A DNA stretch of 64,000 bases from the NCBI GenBank assembly GCA_963665075.1, contig OY762063.1, forward strand, positions 496,001 through 560,000. Reading direction: 5' to 3'. Position 1 is the stretch's first letter; each line of letters begins with the position of its first letter. This DNA comes from JAPULR01 sp963665075. Its GTDB lineage: Bacteria > Chloroflexota > Dehalococcoidia > Lucifugimonadales > GCA-2712585. The translations under genes were made by a program, and so were the position numbers. Below, piece by piece: positions 43,797-52,417 of the stretch. Under the pieces are notes generated by a model. The model saw nothing but the letters and a program-made list of their open reading frames with translations, had not been told where the DNA came from and made no database searches.

Positions 43797-44756
43797 TCAT
43801 CCTGTCTTCAACCACACCTTTGCGGGATCCTCACCGCAGTGTTCCAACAAGCCTATACATGAAGGAACCGATCCCACTGACCCTATCCATGTGTCAATAT
43901 ACAAGCCATTTGACAACGTTTTATGTTCGTAAAAAAGGGTGCCGTTCCGGCCTTCGGGTTTCACATTTACCAGATAATAATCATCTTTAAACCTTGAATG
44001 AACGGGACACACTTCCACCGTCAACTTACCTATACGAATCAGGTATTCCGCAACCTCCATAGCAAGCCGATTCCAAAACTTAACTCCCCGCTCCTCTCCA
44101 TTGTCAAACAGTATAATGGGAGGTGGCTTGGTCTTCTTAATTGGCTCAAAGTCCACCAGACTCGTCCATCCTTCTCTAGGTTTACCGACGGGCGGAGTGG
44201 TTGTGGGAGGCTCAGGACCCTGAGAATGTGGTGGAGAAACTTCAACAATTGGCTTTGTGACAGTCTTAGGACTTCCAGTAGCCATATTCGCGCGCCAAAG
44301 CAACAGAAACTGTAAGGACAGTTCGGGCGTAGGATTTTGCAAAACGGAGGCTTTCAGCATCGAGCGTTCGCTGAGAGGTTTCTGGTCGAAAACGCTATAG
44401 ATTTCCCAACGATTGCCGTCCGTTAGACCGGCAAACGGAACGCCATCAATGTTGGCGTAGTTGAGCATCTGCATTCGTTCGTTCTCGGAGAGTGCAGAGT
44501 CAAGACTCTTCGCCTCCAGAACAACGATCGGTTTGCCGTCGGATCCTAAGAGTGCGTAGTCCGCTTTCTTACCACCCACTACATACTCCAGCGTCACTAC
44601 ATTTGGGTCAGCCGTATCCCACCCCAACGCGCAAAGTAGTGGATCAATCAGCGAAACACGGGTGCGGTATTCGTTAGAGGAAAGAACTTCCCGATGGGAA
44701 GCAATCCGCTCCTTCAGAGTCTCAATAACCCCCACCAATTCATCCAACAACATCAC
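43797..44756 (-). CDS. HsdR N-terminal-like nuclease-domain protein, copy 1
   Basis: A 319-residue protein. Residues about 1-130 resemble the N-terminal domain of type I restriction HsdR subunits: RTRVSLIDPLLCALGWDTAD, KKADYALLGSDGKPIVVLEA and KSLDSALSENE give the D-ExK nuclease motif, and VPFAGLTDGNRWEIY ends the domain. A proline-rich linker (about 170-195) leads to a different C-terminal domain with SRFKDDYYLVNVKPEGRNGT. There is no helicase or methylase, so this is a stand-alone nuclease-like protein. The N-terminal domain is paralogous to the next upstream gene (44821). Confidence 0.8.
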   Translation of the reverse strand: MMLLDELVGVIETLKERIASHREVLSSNEYRTRVSLIDPLLCALGWDTADPNVVTLEYVVGGKKADYALLGSDGKPIVVLEAKSLDSALSENERMQMLNYANIDGVPFAGLTDGNRWEIYSVFDQKPLSERSMLKASVLQNPTPELSLQFLLLWRANMATGSPKTVTKPIVEVSPPHSQGPEPPTTTPPVGKPREGWTSLVDFEPIKKTKPPPIILFDNGEERGVKFWNRLAMEVAEYLIRIGKLTVEVCPVHSRFKDDYYLVNVKPEGRNGTLFYEHKTLSNGLYIDTWIGSVGSVPSCIGLLEHCGEDPAKVWLKTG

Positions 44757-44820
44757 TAACCCCCATGATCAAATCCGTCATCATCACTTCGTATACAACT
44801 ACTGTGGATAATACAACTTA

Positions 44821-45990
44821 TCAATTTTTAGGATAAGCATCGTAAGCTTTTTGGATAAGTTCGCCAATGGTTTTGCGCCGTTCTTTGTCTACCAAATCAG
44901 ACTCTTTAACCCTGATGCGATAGCGTCTCCATTGCTTATCGTAAGGGAGAAGGTCGAGATTGCTCCCTTCTAACCAAGAGGAAAAATCGTCATCCTGCAC
45001 AATTAGGAACCCAGCGATTAGATGTGCTTTGCGAGGCTGGAATATTACAAAGTTTTGTGCATTTCTGCCAGGCACAGCAAGGCCAATATAGTGCTTATTG
45101 TACTTCGGTCCTATTCCCGGAAATACCTCTTGAACCATCTCAACCAAGCTATCAACCAGAGAAAGACTTGCAACCGATGCCTTGCGTTCCCAAAATGTCC
45201 GATTGAAGACCACACCCTCATGCACTGAATCTGTTTCATGTGCATCATCTATTTTAGTCACTTCCGTTTGTTCCACACTGACAGCAAGGTTGGCAACAAA
45301 AAAGTCCTTCAACGCCTCTCTCACGTGTTTGGTAAAACGCACCACGGTATCTGGCGTTATAGACCCTTCGTAAATCTTGCTCATTAACCACTCAACAAAA
45401 TCCTTCTGTGGGTTCTTCAATTCCGCAGCCAGTACCTTGTGAATTGCCGTGCGGTAGTAAAGTTCTTCACTGATTCTAGAAACATTTTCAGCATTGAAAT
45501 TGCCCTTGGAAAAGGCCATCAAAGTATCCAAGTCCCCAGACGAGAGGTTTGTTATGTCAACTACAAAGAAGGGCTTGGTATCCATCGCATTCTTCTTCAC
45601 GACGTCGCCATAGAACCGATACTCGGCCCCGTTCGTTAGTACGCCTACTTTAGCGGATGTAGCCCCGAAGTATCTGTAGAGTTGCGACAGGTGCTCACCC
45701 TCGTTCAAACGGACTTTCAGGCTCTTGGATTCAACCAAAATGAGTGGCTCGCCGTCTGTCAGAAGAGCATAGTCAACCTTATCGTTTGACTTGACGCCAG
45801 GAACGCCCGCCTTGTATTCAACTGTCACCAGTGCTGGATCCGCTGTGTCCCATCCCAAGACAGCCAAGAGTGGATCGATCAATGAGGCGCGAGTTTGCGA
45901 CTCACTGGCCTCAAGGGTAGAGCCATGATCCCTAATCCGTGATTTCAAAGACTCAATGACAGACGTTAGGTTGTCCAACACTCTAGCCAA
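44821..45990 (-). CDS. HsdR N-terminal-like nuclease-domain protein, copy 2
   Basis: A 389-residue paralogue of the preceding gene, with the same opening (DNLTSVIESLKSRI, TRASLIDPLLAVLGWDTADP) and motif D plus ESK (KVDYALLTDGEPLILVESKS). The rest differs: a helical middle (about 150-235) and an unrelated C-terminal domain containing FNRTFWERKASVASLSLVDS, which looks like the DUF4268 type often attached to such nucleases. The frame opens with TTG at 45990, but GTG 45981 has GAGGAG at a better distance and would align with the paralogue's start. It lies 64 bases upstream of copy 1, probably in one operon. Confidence 0.78.
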   Translation of the reverse strand: MARVLDNLTSVIESLKSRIRDHGSTLEASESQTRASLIDPLLAVLGWDTADPALVTVEYKAGVPGVKSNDKVDYALLTDGEPLILVESKSLKVRLNEGEHLSQLYRYFGATSAKVGVLTNGAEYRFYGDVVKKNAMDTKPFFVVDITNLSSGDLDTLMAFSKGNFNAENVSRISEELYYRTAIHKVLAAELKNPQKDFVEWLMSKIYEGSITPDTVVRFTKHVREALKDFFVANLAVSVEQTEVTKIDDAHETDSVHEGVVFNRTFWERKASVASLSLVDSLVEMVQEVFPGIGPKYNKHYIGLAVPGRNAQNFVIFQPRKAHLIAGFLIVQDDDFSSWLEGSNLDLLPYDKQWRRYRIRVKESDLVDKERRKTIGELIQKAYDAYPKN

Positions 45991-46017
45991 CTCCTCTCAT
46001 TTAAATCCACTCCGACT

Positions 46018-47052
46018 CTACCCTCCCACCCACTCAAACACCTGCACCCGCGCCCGCGCCGTGTCCACCACGAACACCCGCCCCGCAGCGTCAACCTTCA
46101 CCGTCGTCGGCGCCCAGAACAGCTTCTCCACCATCGCCGACTCCTGACGCAACCGATCCCCCGGCGGATACTCCGGCTCAGGCTCCATGTTCGCCTTCTC
46201 CCGCTCCGCCAACTCGTCCAAATTCGTCGTGAAATACTCGTGCGCCCACTTGGAAAGCCCCGACTCCCCCCTCAGACTGGCCAGCCGCTCCCCCTCCTGC
46301 GTCAAAACCTGCACCCGCTCATTCCCCCAATCCGCCACGTACATCACCCCGTCGCTGTCCACCGCCAACCCCGACGGACGATTGAACGCCCCATCCTCAG
46401 CGTCGGACCCACCCCACGCCCTCAAAAACTCCCCCGACGCCGAAAACTTCTGAATCCTATCGTTCCGCCAGTCCGCCACGTACACGTTGCCGTCGGCGTC
46501 CGAAGCCAACCCCCACGGCATATTGAACTCCCCATCCCCGTCGCCCGCGCTCCCCCACTGCGACACAAACTCCCCCTCCGCCGTATACCTCTGCACCCGA
46601 TGATTCAGGCTGTCCGACACCAGCAGAACCCCATCGGAATCAAACATGATCCCCGAAGGACGGTCGAACTCCCCCTCTCCGCTCCCCCGCTTCCCCCACT
46701 TCCCCAAATACTCCCCGTCCTTGTCCCAGACCGAAATCCGATTCAGCGCCTCGTCCGACACGTACGCTCGCCCATCGGAATCCAACGCAATCGACGAAGG
46801 CCACATTATCTGCCCGTCCTCCGTCCCGCCGTAGCTGAACTCCCCCAGGTACTCCTCGTCCACCGTGCACTTCGTCACTCGCTTCGACACGTAATCGTCG
46901 AACGCGTCCGTCCCGCCCCGGCTTGGCACGTACATAATCCCGTCGCTGTCGAAGGCCAGGTCCACCGGATTGGCGAACCCCCGACCTCCTTGCAGCGACA
47001 TAAACCCAACGGTATGGCTGTATTGCAGCTTGGCTGCCGTCTTCGTAATCAT
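46018..47052 (-). CDS. NHL-repeat beta-propeller protein, copy 2
   Basis: A 344-residue NHL propeller without signal peptide. Five blades are very regular, for example FNMPWGLASDADGNVYVADW and FNRPSGLAVDSDGVMYVADW. The insertion before the last blade starts SKWAHEYFTTNLDELAER, matching copies 1 and 3. It begins 7 bases after the DUF1800 stop, the tightest of the three pairs, strongly suggesting one operon. Confidence 0.9.
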   Translation of the reverse strand: MITKTAAKLQYSHTVGFMSLQGGRGFANPVDLAFDSDGIMYVPSRGGTDAFDDYVSKRVTKCTVDEEYLGEFSYGGTEDGQIMWPSSIALDSDGRAYVSDEALNRISVWDKDGEYLGKWGKRGSGEGEFDRPSGIMFDSDGVLLVSDSLNHRVQRYTAEGEFVSQWGSAGDGDGEFNMPWGLASDADGNVYVADWRNDRIQKFSASGEFLRAWGGSDAEDGAFNRPSGLAVDSDGVMYVADWGNERVQVLTQEGERLASLRGESGLSKWAHEYFTTNLDELAEREKANMEPEPEYPPGDRLRQESAMVEKLFWAPTTVKVDAAGRVFVVDTARARVQVFEWVGG

Positions 47053-47059
47053 CTTCTCC

Positions 47060-48496
47060 TCACGCCAACTGATATTCTGTGGTCGCCGCTATCACCTGTA
47101 GCAGCTGCGAAATCGCCTCCGATGAAGCCTGCGCGTCCTCCGGCGCCTCGAAGCACAACACTCCCGCCGCCTCCGCGTGGGCCACCAGGTCGCCCCGCGT
47201 CTGCTCCGACACGCGAACGTGCCCCAAAAGCCCCAGACATTCGTCCACCAACGACTCCGGCGAAGCGTAAGCCCCGCTCTCCCGGATGCGCCGAATCATC
47301 GACTGAACCCCGGGCCGGTTGTAGTCCGCGAACTCACCCGCCGCGAAGTTCATCCGGCTCACCAAACTGCCCGTATTCACCCACTCCACCCCCGTATGCC
47401 ACCCCTCCACGCTCGGCGGGTCCAGCAGGATCTGACCCATGTTGGACGTCTCATCCGCCAGCCGCAAATCGTCCAGTTGCGGGAAGGAATAGCCCCCCGC
47501 CAGCTTCGCCGTCCCCACCACGAACTCTGTCGGACTCTTAATCTTGGCGAAGGCCGCCTCCTTGAAGAAGTCCGAATTCAACAGCGTCCGCATCACCGTC
47601 CGCATATCGAAGCCGCTTTCGTTGAACGCCCGCGCCAGCGTCTCCACCGCTTCCGGATCCCGCGGCGGCGTCGTGTTCCACGCCGGCACCTGCGGCTCGT
47701 CAGCCACGAAGAAGTTGTACAGATGACGCCCCACGAACCGCCCCGTCGCCGGATGCTCGCAGATTATATCAATGATGTCCTCGCCGTTGAACGTGCCACG
47801 ATTGCCGAGGAACTCCTTCTCATCGTCGTCATGGTCGTCGCCCCGATACTGGAAGTGCCAGTCCAGCCGCCCGTAGGGCCAGATGGAATCCCGGTCCGTC
47901 CGCGCCTGATGCAGCGTCGCGTCCGCGATAGTCCAGCCCGTGAAGGCGTGGGAAGCCTGCCGCACGTCGTCCTCCGTATAATTGCCCACGCCCATCGAAA
48001 ACAGTTCCAGCAACTCCCGCCCATAGTTCTCGTTGACGGCGCCCTTGTGGTTGTCCTTGTTGTCCAGCCAGAAAATCATCGCCGGGTCCCTGGAAATCTC
48101 CACCAGTATCCGATGGAAGCTCCCCAACCCCAGACGCCGGAACATCTCTATCTGGTTCAGAATCGCCTTGGGATGATTCAGCTTCGTGTAGCCCGTCGCG
48201 AAGATGCTGTGATAGAAGAGCGCCAGCTTCTCCTCCAATGGCCGCCGCGTGTTGATCATCCGGTAGATCCAATAGGTCTGGCAGCTCTGAATCGCCATCA
48301 GATTGCCGCCGTCCACGTGATACCGCCTCAACAAATCCTCGTCCTCCAGCGCCGGCGGCTGCGACTCCGGATGCAGCAGCTCCTCCACCGTCGCCTCGTA
48401 CCCCTTCGCCGCCCGCTCCTCAACCTCCTCCCTCGTCGCCCCGAATCCCGCCCTTCTCATCAAGTGCGCCATCAGCGCCAGATCTTTTTCCGACAT
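47060..48496 (-). CDS. DUF1800 family protein, copy 2
   Basis: A 478-residue DUF1800 protein. ATG 48496 is chosen because GGAGGGGGAG lies just upstream and the family sequence begins there (SEKDLALMAHLMRRAGFGAT); the open frame continues 49 codons further with no homology. Motifs: LALFYHSIFATG, MIFWLDNKDNHKGAVNENYG, RELLELFSMGVGNYTEDDVR, HAFTGWTI, NFFVADEPQVPAWN, DPPSVEGWHTGVEW. The HH of copies 1 and 3 (WHHVFATG) is YHS here. No export signal. Confidence 0.92.
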   Translation of the reverse strand: MSEKDLALMAHLMRRAGFGATREEVEERAAKGYEATVEELLHPESQPPALEDEDLLRRYHVDGGNLMAIQSCQTYWIYRMINTRRPLEEKLALFYHSIFATGYTKLNHPKAILNQIEMFRRLGLGSFHRILVEISRDPAMIFWLDNKDNHKGAVNENYGRELLELFSMGVGNYTEDDVRQASHAFTGWTIADATLHQARTDRDSIWPYGRLDWHFQYRGDDHDDDEKEFLGNRGTFNGEDIIDIICEHPATGRFVGRHLYNFFVADEPQVPAWNTTPPRDPEAVETLARAFNESGFDMRTVMRTLLNSDFFKEAAFAKIKSPTEFVVGTAKLAGGYSFPQLDDLRLADETSNMGQILLDPPSVEGWHTGVEWVNTGSLVSRMNFAAGEFADYNRPGVQSMIRRIRESGAYASPESLVDECLGLLGHVRVSEQTRGDLVAHAEAAGVLCFEAPEDAQASSEAISQLLQVIAATTEYQLA

Positions 48497-48624
48497 AACT
48501 CCCCCTCCGTCTACCATTGTTTTTCGACTTGAACCGTCACAACAGAATCTATCACCCCGCAATTTAAGCGTCAATGCACACACCCAAAATCGAGGACTCC
48601 AAGACAAAGCAGAACTACACATGG

Positions 48625-48653
48625 TTGACGCTAGTAATGGCAATCGTTATTAT
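48625..48653 (+). promoter_or_regulatory. Sigma-70-like promoter of higBA
   Basis: TTGACG (48625-48630), a 17-base spacer and TATTAT (48648-48653) make a near-consensus promoter. The predicted start lies about 48660, one or two bases before the GTG of higB, so the transcript should be leaderless or nearly so. The rest of the gap to the DUF1800 gene shows no other feature. Confidence 0.7.
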
Positions 48654-48661
48654 CGCTTGAA

Positions 48662-48940
48662 GTGAAGCGATTTAGGAACGACGAAGCTCAAAGGCTTTTC
48701 GCCGGCCAAAGAGCTCGCCGACTACCTCAAGACATTCAGCGACGGGCCCGACTCAGGTTGCAGCGCGTTGTGGCTGCGGCGGCTTTAACTGACCTGCGCG
48801 TGCCGCCATCTCATCGCCTTGAGGCGTTGCGGGGTGATAGGGAAGGCCGATTTAGTATCCGCGTCAATAATCAGTGGCGGGTGTGCTTCGTGTGGACGGA
48901 CCAAGGGGCGATGGAAATTGAAGTCGTCGACTACCACTAG
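48662..48940 (+). CDS. higB: HigB/RelE-type toxin
   Basis: A 92-residue toxin of the HigB (killer protein) family, which cleaves mRNA on the ribosome. Typical features: KRFRNDEAQRLFAGQRARRL at the start, LPQDIQRRARLRLQRV, then VPPSHRLEALRGDREGRFS and IRVNNQWRVCFVW ending in EVVDYH. The start is GTG and appears leaderless. higA follows 11 bases later, the usual toxin-first order. Confidence 0.93.
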   Translation: MKRFRNDEAQRLFAGQRARRLPQDIQRRARLRLQRVVAAAALTDLRVPPSHRLEALRGDREGRFSIRVNNQWRVCFVWTDQGAMEIEVVDYH

Positions 48941-48951
48941 GAAGGAATTTC

Positions 48952-49257
48952 ATGTCATATATTGAACCTATCCACCCAGGCGAGCACCTGCAGGAGCTTC
49001 TGGAAGAGTTGGGTATCACCCAATATCGTCTGGCAAAGACCATCGGAGTCCCCCAGATTCGCATAAGCGACATCGTGCGCCGCCGCCGGTCTATCACTGC
49101 CGATACTGCATTGCGAATCGGACGTGCCTTAGGCACGACTCCCGACTTCTGGCTGAATCTTCAGCGCATGTACGACCTGGATGTTGCCCGCGCCAAGACC
49201 AACGTCACAGACATCAAACCCCTCGTCGCCATCTCCCACCAACCATCCAACACGTGA
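48952..49257 (+). CDS. higA: HigA-type antitoxin
   Basis: A 101-residue XRE-family antitoxin that should bind HigB and repress the promoter at 48625-48653. IHPGEHLQELLEELGITQYR opens the family pattern, followed by the helix-turn-helix (LAKTIGVPQIRISDIVRRRR) and the TTPDFWLNLQRMYDLD block typical of HigA. AGGAAGG precedes the ATG. Confidence 0.93.
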   Translation: MSYIEPIHPGEHLQELLEELGITQYRLAKTIGVPQIRISDIVRRRRSITADTALRIGRALGTTPDFWLNLQRMYDLDVARAKTNVTDIKPLVAISHQPSNT

Positions 49258-49300
49258 GACGTAAATCTGGAAGACTGTCACTAGCAGGGGAGTACAGGCC

Positions 49301-49564
49301 ATGACTGAGAGAAACCCCCTCCACCCGTCAGAGACAATCAAGGACTGCTTGGAAGCCGTAGGCTGGAGCGTAGGAGAATTCGCCGACAAGCTGGGTATTA
49401 GCCGCAACACTGCTTCCCGCCTCCTGAACGGGCATTGCGGCATCTCTCCTGCTATGGCCTTAGCCCTTGAACGAATTGGCTGGAGCAACGCCAATTTCTG
49501 GATGAGACGCCAATCTAGGTTTGACCTCGCCGCCGCCCGCCGCGCCCTCGCCATCAAATCCTAA
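49301..49564 (+). CDS. Second HigA-like XRE protein without its own toxin
   Basis: An 87-residue protein of the same VapI/HigA family: HPSETIKDCLEAVGWSVGEF, then helix-turn-helix ADKLGISRNTASRLLNG and IGWSNANFWMRRQSRFDL. It lies 43 bases downstream of higA on the same strand and has no adjacent toxin. It could be the survivor of a second module or a second regulator of higBA. Confidence 0.85.
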   Translation: MTERNPLHPSETIKDCLEAVGWSVGEFADKLGISRNTASRLLNGHCGISPAMALALERIGWSNANFWMRRQSRFDLAAARRALAIKS

Positions 49565-49642
49565 CCCCCCTTGGCGAAAACCCTCCCGTGGCGTAACATT
49601 CACCCAATCCGGCGCAACAGCGCCATGCCAAGGGAGAAAAAC

Positions 49643-51064
49643 ATGGACGCCAACACACTCACCGACCTTACCGGCGCTCAGATGGCCCGGCTCATCGCCT
49701 CCAAAGACCTGTCCCCCGTCGAACTCACCAACGCCTACATTGACCGCATCGACGAGTTGAACCCCAAGGTTAACGCCTTCGTCACCGTCTGCCAGGAAGA
49801 AGCCCTCGTCGACGCCCGACGCGCCGAGGATGCGGTCATGCGCGGCTACGAACTCCAACCCCTCCACGGCCTCCCCTTCGGCGCCAAAGACCAGTTCGAC
49901 ACGAAAGGCGTCGTCACCACCTCCGGCTCCCGCAGCCTCTCCGCCAACATACCGCCCGAAGACGCAACCGTCATCGCCCGCACCAAAGCTGCCGGGGCCG
50001 TCCTAATCGGCAAGACCAGCATGACCCAATTCGCCTCCGGACTCGGCGACCCCTGGCAGTTCGGCGAACCGCCCCGCAACCCGTGGGATCTGGAGCGCGA
50101 TACCATCGGCTCCAGCAACGGCTCCGCCATCGCCATCGCCGCCTCCATGTGCGCCATCTCCCTCGGCGAAGACACCGGCGGCTCCATCCGCTGCCCCTCC
50201 TCCGCCACCGGCGCCGTCGGCTTCCGTCCCACCTGGGGCCGCTTGAGCCGCTACCGGATGCACGGCCTCTCCTGGTCGATGGACTCCGCCGGCCCCATCA
50301 CCCGCTCCGTCGAAGACGCCGCCCTCATGCTCAACGCCGTCGCCGGATATGACCCCAAGGACGGCCTCACCACCAAGCGACCCGTACCCGACTACACCCA
50401 GTCCCTCGACGCCGATATAAAAGGAAAGCGCATCGGCCTCATCCAGGATTTCATGGACCCCGATTTCTGCGAAGCCGAAGTTGTCGAAGCAGTCACCGCC
50501 GCCGCCAACCACATCGAAAGCCTCGGAGCAACCGTCGAAGAAGTGTCCCTGCCCATGCTCCGTGACGCCCGTCTCATCGCCAGCCCCGTCACCGGCAGCG
50601 ACGCCGGCCACGTCCACGAACGTAACCTCCGCGAACACCCCGAACACTACGGACGCAACCTCCGCCTACGCCTCATCGTAGACCTCCTCCTCCCAGGCCG
50701 CGTACTCCAGGCCGCCAGCCGCGCCCGCGCCATCATGCGCCGCGAGTGGCTCAACCTCCTACGCCCCTACGACGTCTTGATCGCCCCAACCCTCATGTTC
50801 ACCCTCAAGAAAATTCACTACGCCAACCCAATCACCGAGCGTGACCAGGCCCGCGGTCGCTTCGGCACAGGCACCGGCGACGTGACCATCGTCGCCGCCT
50901 TCCTCGGCACCCCCGCCATGACGGTCCCCTGCGGCTTCGACTCCAACGGCGTCCCCATCGGCCTCATGTTCATGGCCGCCCCCTACAAGGAGGAAAATAT
51001 CCTCAACGTCGGCCACGCCTACGAACAAACCACCCCCTGGCACACCCGCCGCCCCAACCTCTAG
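49643..51064 (+). CDS. Amidase signature family hydrolase
   Basis: A 473-residue Ser-cisSer-Lys amidase. The Lys is in LPFGAKDQFD, the cis-Ser in IGSSNGSAIAIA (GSSNG instead of GSSGG), and the nucleophile in LGEDTGGSIRCPSSA. The C-terminal MTVPCGFDSNGVPIGLMFMA is classic. ATG 49643 follows AAGGGAG; the open frame extends 24 codons upstream without homology. No gatB/gatC nearby, so catabolic amide hydrolysis is more likely than tRNA amidation. Confidence 0.93.
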   Translation: MDANTLTDLTGAQMARLIASKDLSPVELTNAYIDRIDELNPKVNAFVTVCQEEALVDARRAEDAVMRGYELQPLHGLPFGAKDQFDTKGVVTTSGSRSLSANIPPEDATVIARTKAAGAVLIGKTSMTQFASGLGDPWQFGEPPRNPWDLERDTIGSSNGSAIAIAASMCAISLGEDTGGSIRCPSSATGAVGFRPTWGRLSRYRMHGLSWSMDSAGPITRSVEDAALMLNAVAGYDPKDGLTTKRPVPDYTQSLDADIKGKRIGLIQDFMDPDFCEAEVVEAVTAAANHIESLGATVEEVSLPMLRDARLIASPVTGSDAGHVHERNLREHPEHYGRNLRLRLIVDLLLPGRVLQAASRARAIMRREWLNLLRPYDVLIAPTLMFTLKKIHYANPITERDQARGRFGTGTGDVTIVAAFLGTPAMTVPCGFDSNGVPIGLMFMAAPYKEENILNVGHAYEQTTPWHTRRPNL

Positions 51065-51097
51065 AGCCATCGCATACGGAGACCCCACCACAACCGT

Positions 51098-51145
51098 CAT
51101 TCCCCGTCACCGCTCATTTTCCCGCGCAGGCGGGAATCCATCTTC
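51098..51145. repeat. Half unit plus full dyad of the ATTCCCG palindrome
   Basis: A damaged unit, CCGTCATTCCCCGTCACCGC, precedes a complete CCCGCGCAGGCGGG hairpin whose left arm has TTTTCCCG in place of ATTCCCG. This is the minimal version of the half-palindrome arrays. Confidence 0.6.
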
Positions 51146-51180
51146 TTTCTTTACCCACATGACCATATAGGCTGCGGAGA

Positions 51181-52179
51181 TTGACCAAACGAGAAGCGGA
51201 TGAAGAATCCCCAATGCTGACACCCCCAGATCGCGGCGTCAGGTCTCACTGGCCAGATTTGCCCCGGCGAGTCCGCAGCGAGGTCGAAGGATGGTTGGGC
51301 GCAAGGGTTGTTCGCGCCGTCACACAGCCCACCGGCTTTTCCCCCGGTGTGGCGTCCGTGCTGACCACGAATGACGGCCGCCAGGTTTTCATCAAAGCCG
51401 TCGGACCTCGTCCCAATCCCATAACCCCCACCATGCACCGGCAGGAGATTAAGGTTGTCTCCGCCATGCCGGACACTGTGTCGGTTCCGAGTCTACTCTG
51501 GTCTTACGACGAGGGTGTGGATGGCTGGGTTGCGCTGGTCTTCAAGCATGTGGCAGGTCGTCATCCGGCCCAACCTTGGCGTACCGATGAACTGGACCGC
51601 GTAGTCGCAGCTCTGGAAAACCTTGGCGCAACATTGACCCCGACCCCACTGCGAAATTCAATTGTCGAGACTGCATCGGATAAGTTCGCATCAGAAATCT
51701 GCGGCTGGCGTCAGATGTTGGATGATCCACCATCTTCCTTTCACCGCTTGGATGAATGGTCCCGCCGCCATTTGGAGACACTGGCGGCTATCGAAAAGAC
51801 GGCCGCCGATGCTCTGATAGGAAACACCCTGCTTCACATGGACATCCGGGCAGACAACATGCTGCTGACGTCTGAACGAGTCTGGTTTCTGGACTGGCCC
51901 CACGCCTGCAACGGCCCTTCGTGGCTGGACGTCGTCGCGTTTGCTCCCAGCGTGACGATGCAGGGCGGGCCTCCCCCGGAGGAAGTCATCTCAAGACATC
52001 CTGCGTGCCACGCTGCCGAAAGCGATTCAATAACGTCGGCAGTGGTGTCCATAGCGGGATACTTCACCCGCCAAGCCATGCTGCCGCCCCCTCCCGGTCT
52101 GCCTACCGTACGCGCATTCCAGGCGCCCCAAGGTTTGGTCGCCAGGAAATGGGCCGCCCAGCGCACCGGCCTCTCCTAG
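51181..52179 (+). CDS. Aminoglycoside phosphotransferase-like (APH) kinase
   Basis: A 332-residue protein of the APH/choline-kinase fold. The kinase core is recognised by LLHMDIRADNMLL (catalytic HxDxxxxN, residues about 220-232) and VWFLDWPHA carrying the metal-binding Asp. The N-lobe Lys lies in DGRQVFIKAVG. Whether it acts on an antibiotic, a sugar or an amino-alcohol is not determinable. The frame starts TTG 51181 with GCGGAGA upstream; ATG 51214 is an alternative. Confidence 0.85.
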   Translation: MTKREADEESPMLTPPDRGVRSHWPDLPRRVRSEVEGWLGARVVRAVTQPTGFSPGVASVLTTNDGRQVFIKAVGPRPNPITPTMHRQEIKVVSAMPDTVSVPSLLWSYDEGVDGWVALVFKHVAGRHPAQPWRTDELDRVVAALENLGATLTPTPLRNSIVETASDKFASEICGWRQMLDDPPSSFHRLDEWSRRHLETLAAIEKTAADALIGNTLLHMDIRADNMLLTSERVWFLDWPHACNGPSWLDVVAFAPSVTMQGGPPPEEVISRHPACHAAESDSITSAVVSIAGYFTRQAMLPPPPGLPTVRAFQAPQGLVARKWAAQRTGLS

Positions 52180-52417
52180 CCTTTCGTAAACAATTATGGA
52201 GACCTTTGTATCAGCCCCCCAACAGTGCCGATTAACCTCTTCCCCCGTGGCCAAATGTCATTCTGAGCGGAGCGAAGCGGAGTCGAAGAATCTCGTTGTC
52301 TGCTGCTCGCCTGGCCTAACACCCGTTGACTCATTCCCCCTCCCCCATTAAACTGCCCTTGAAACACACAGGCGCAACCCCATCCGCGCCCAACTCAACC
52401 AACGAGGAGAAACCGGC
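52180..52417. repeat. Degenerate repeat ends and deacetylase leader
   Basis: GGAGACCTTTGTATCAGCCC and AACCTCTTCCCCCGTGG are weak copies of the MITE-like left end; TGTCATTCTGAGCGGAGCG is another dispersed repeat. The last 30 bases hold the ribosome site CGAGGAGA for the deacetylase. No gene is seen. Confidence 0.6.
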
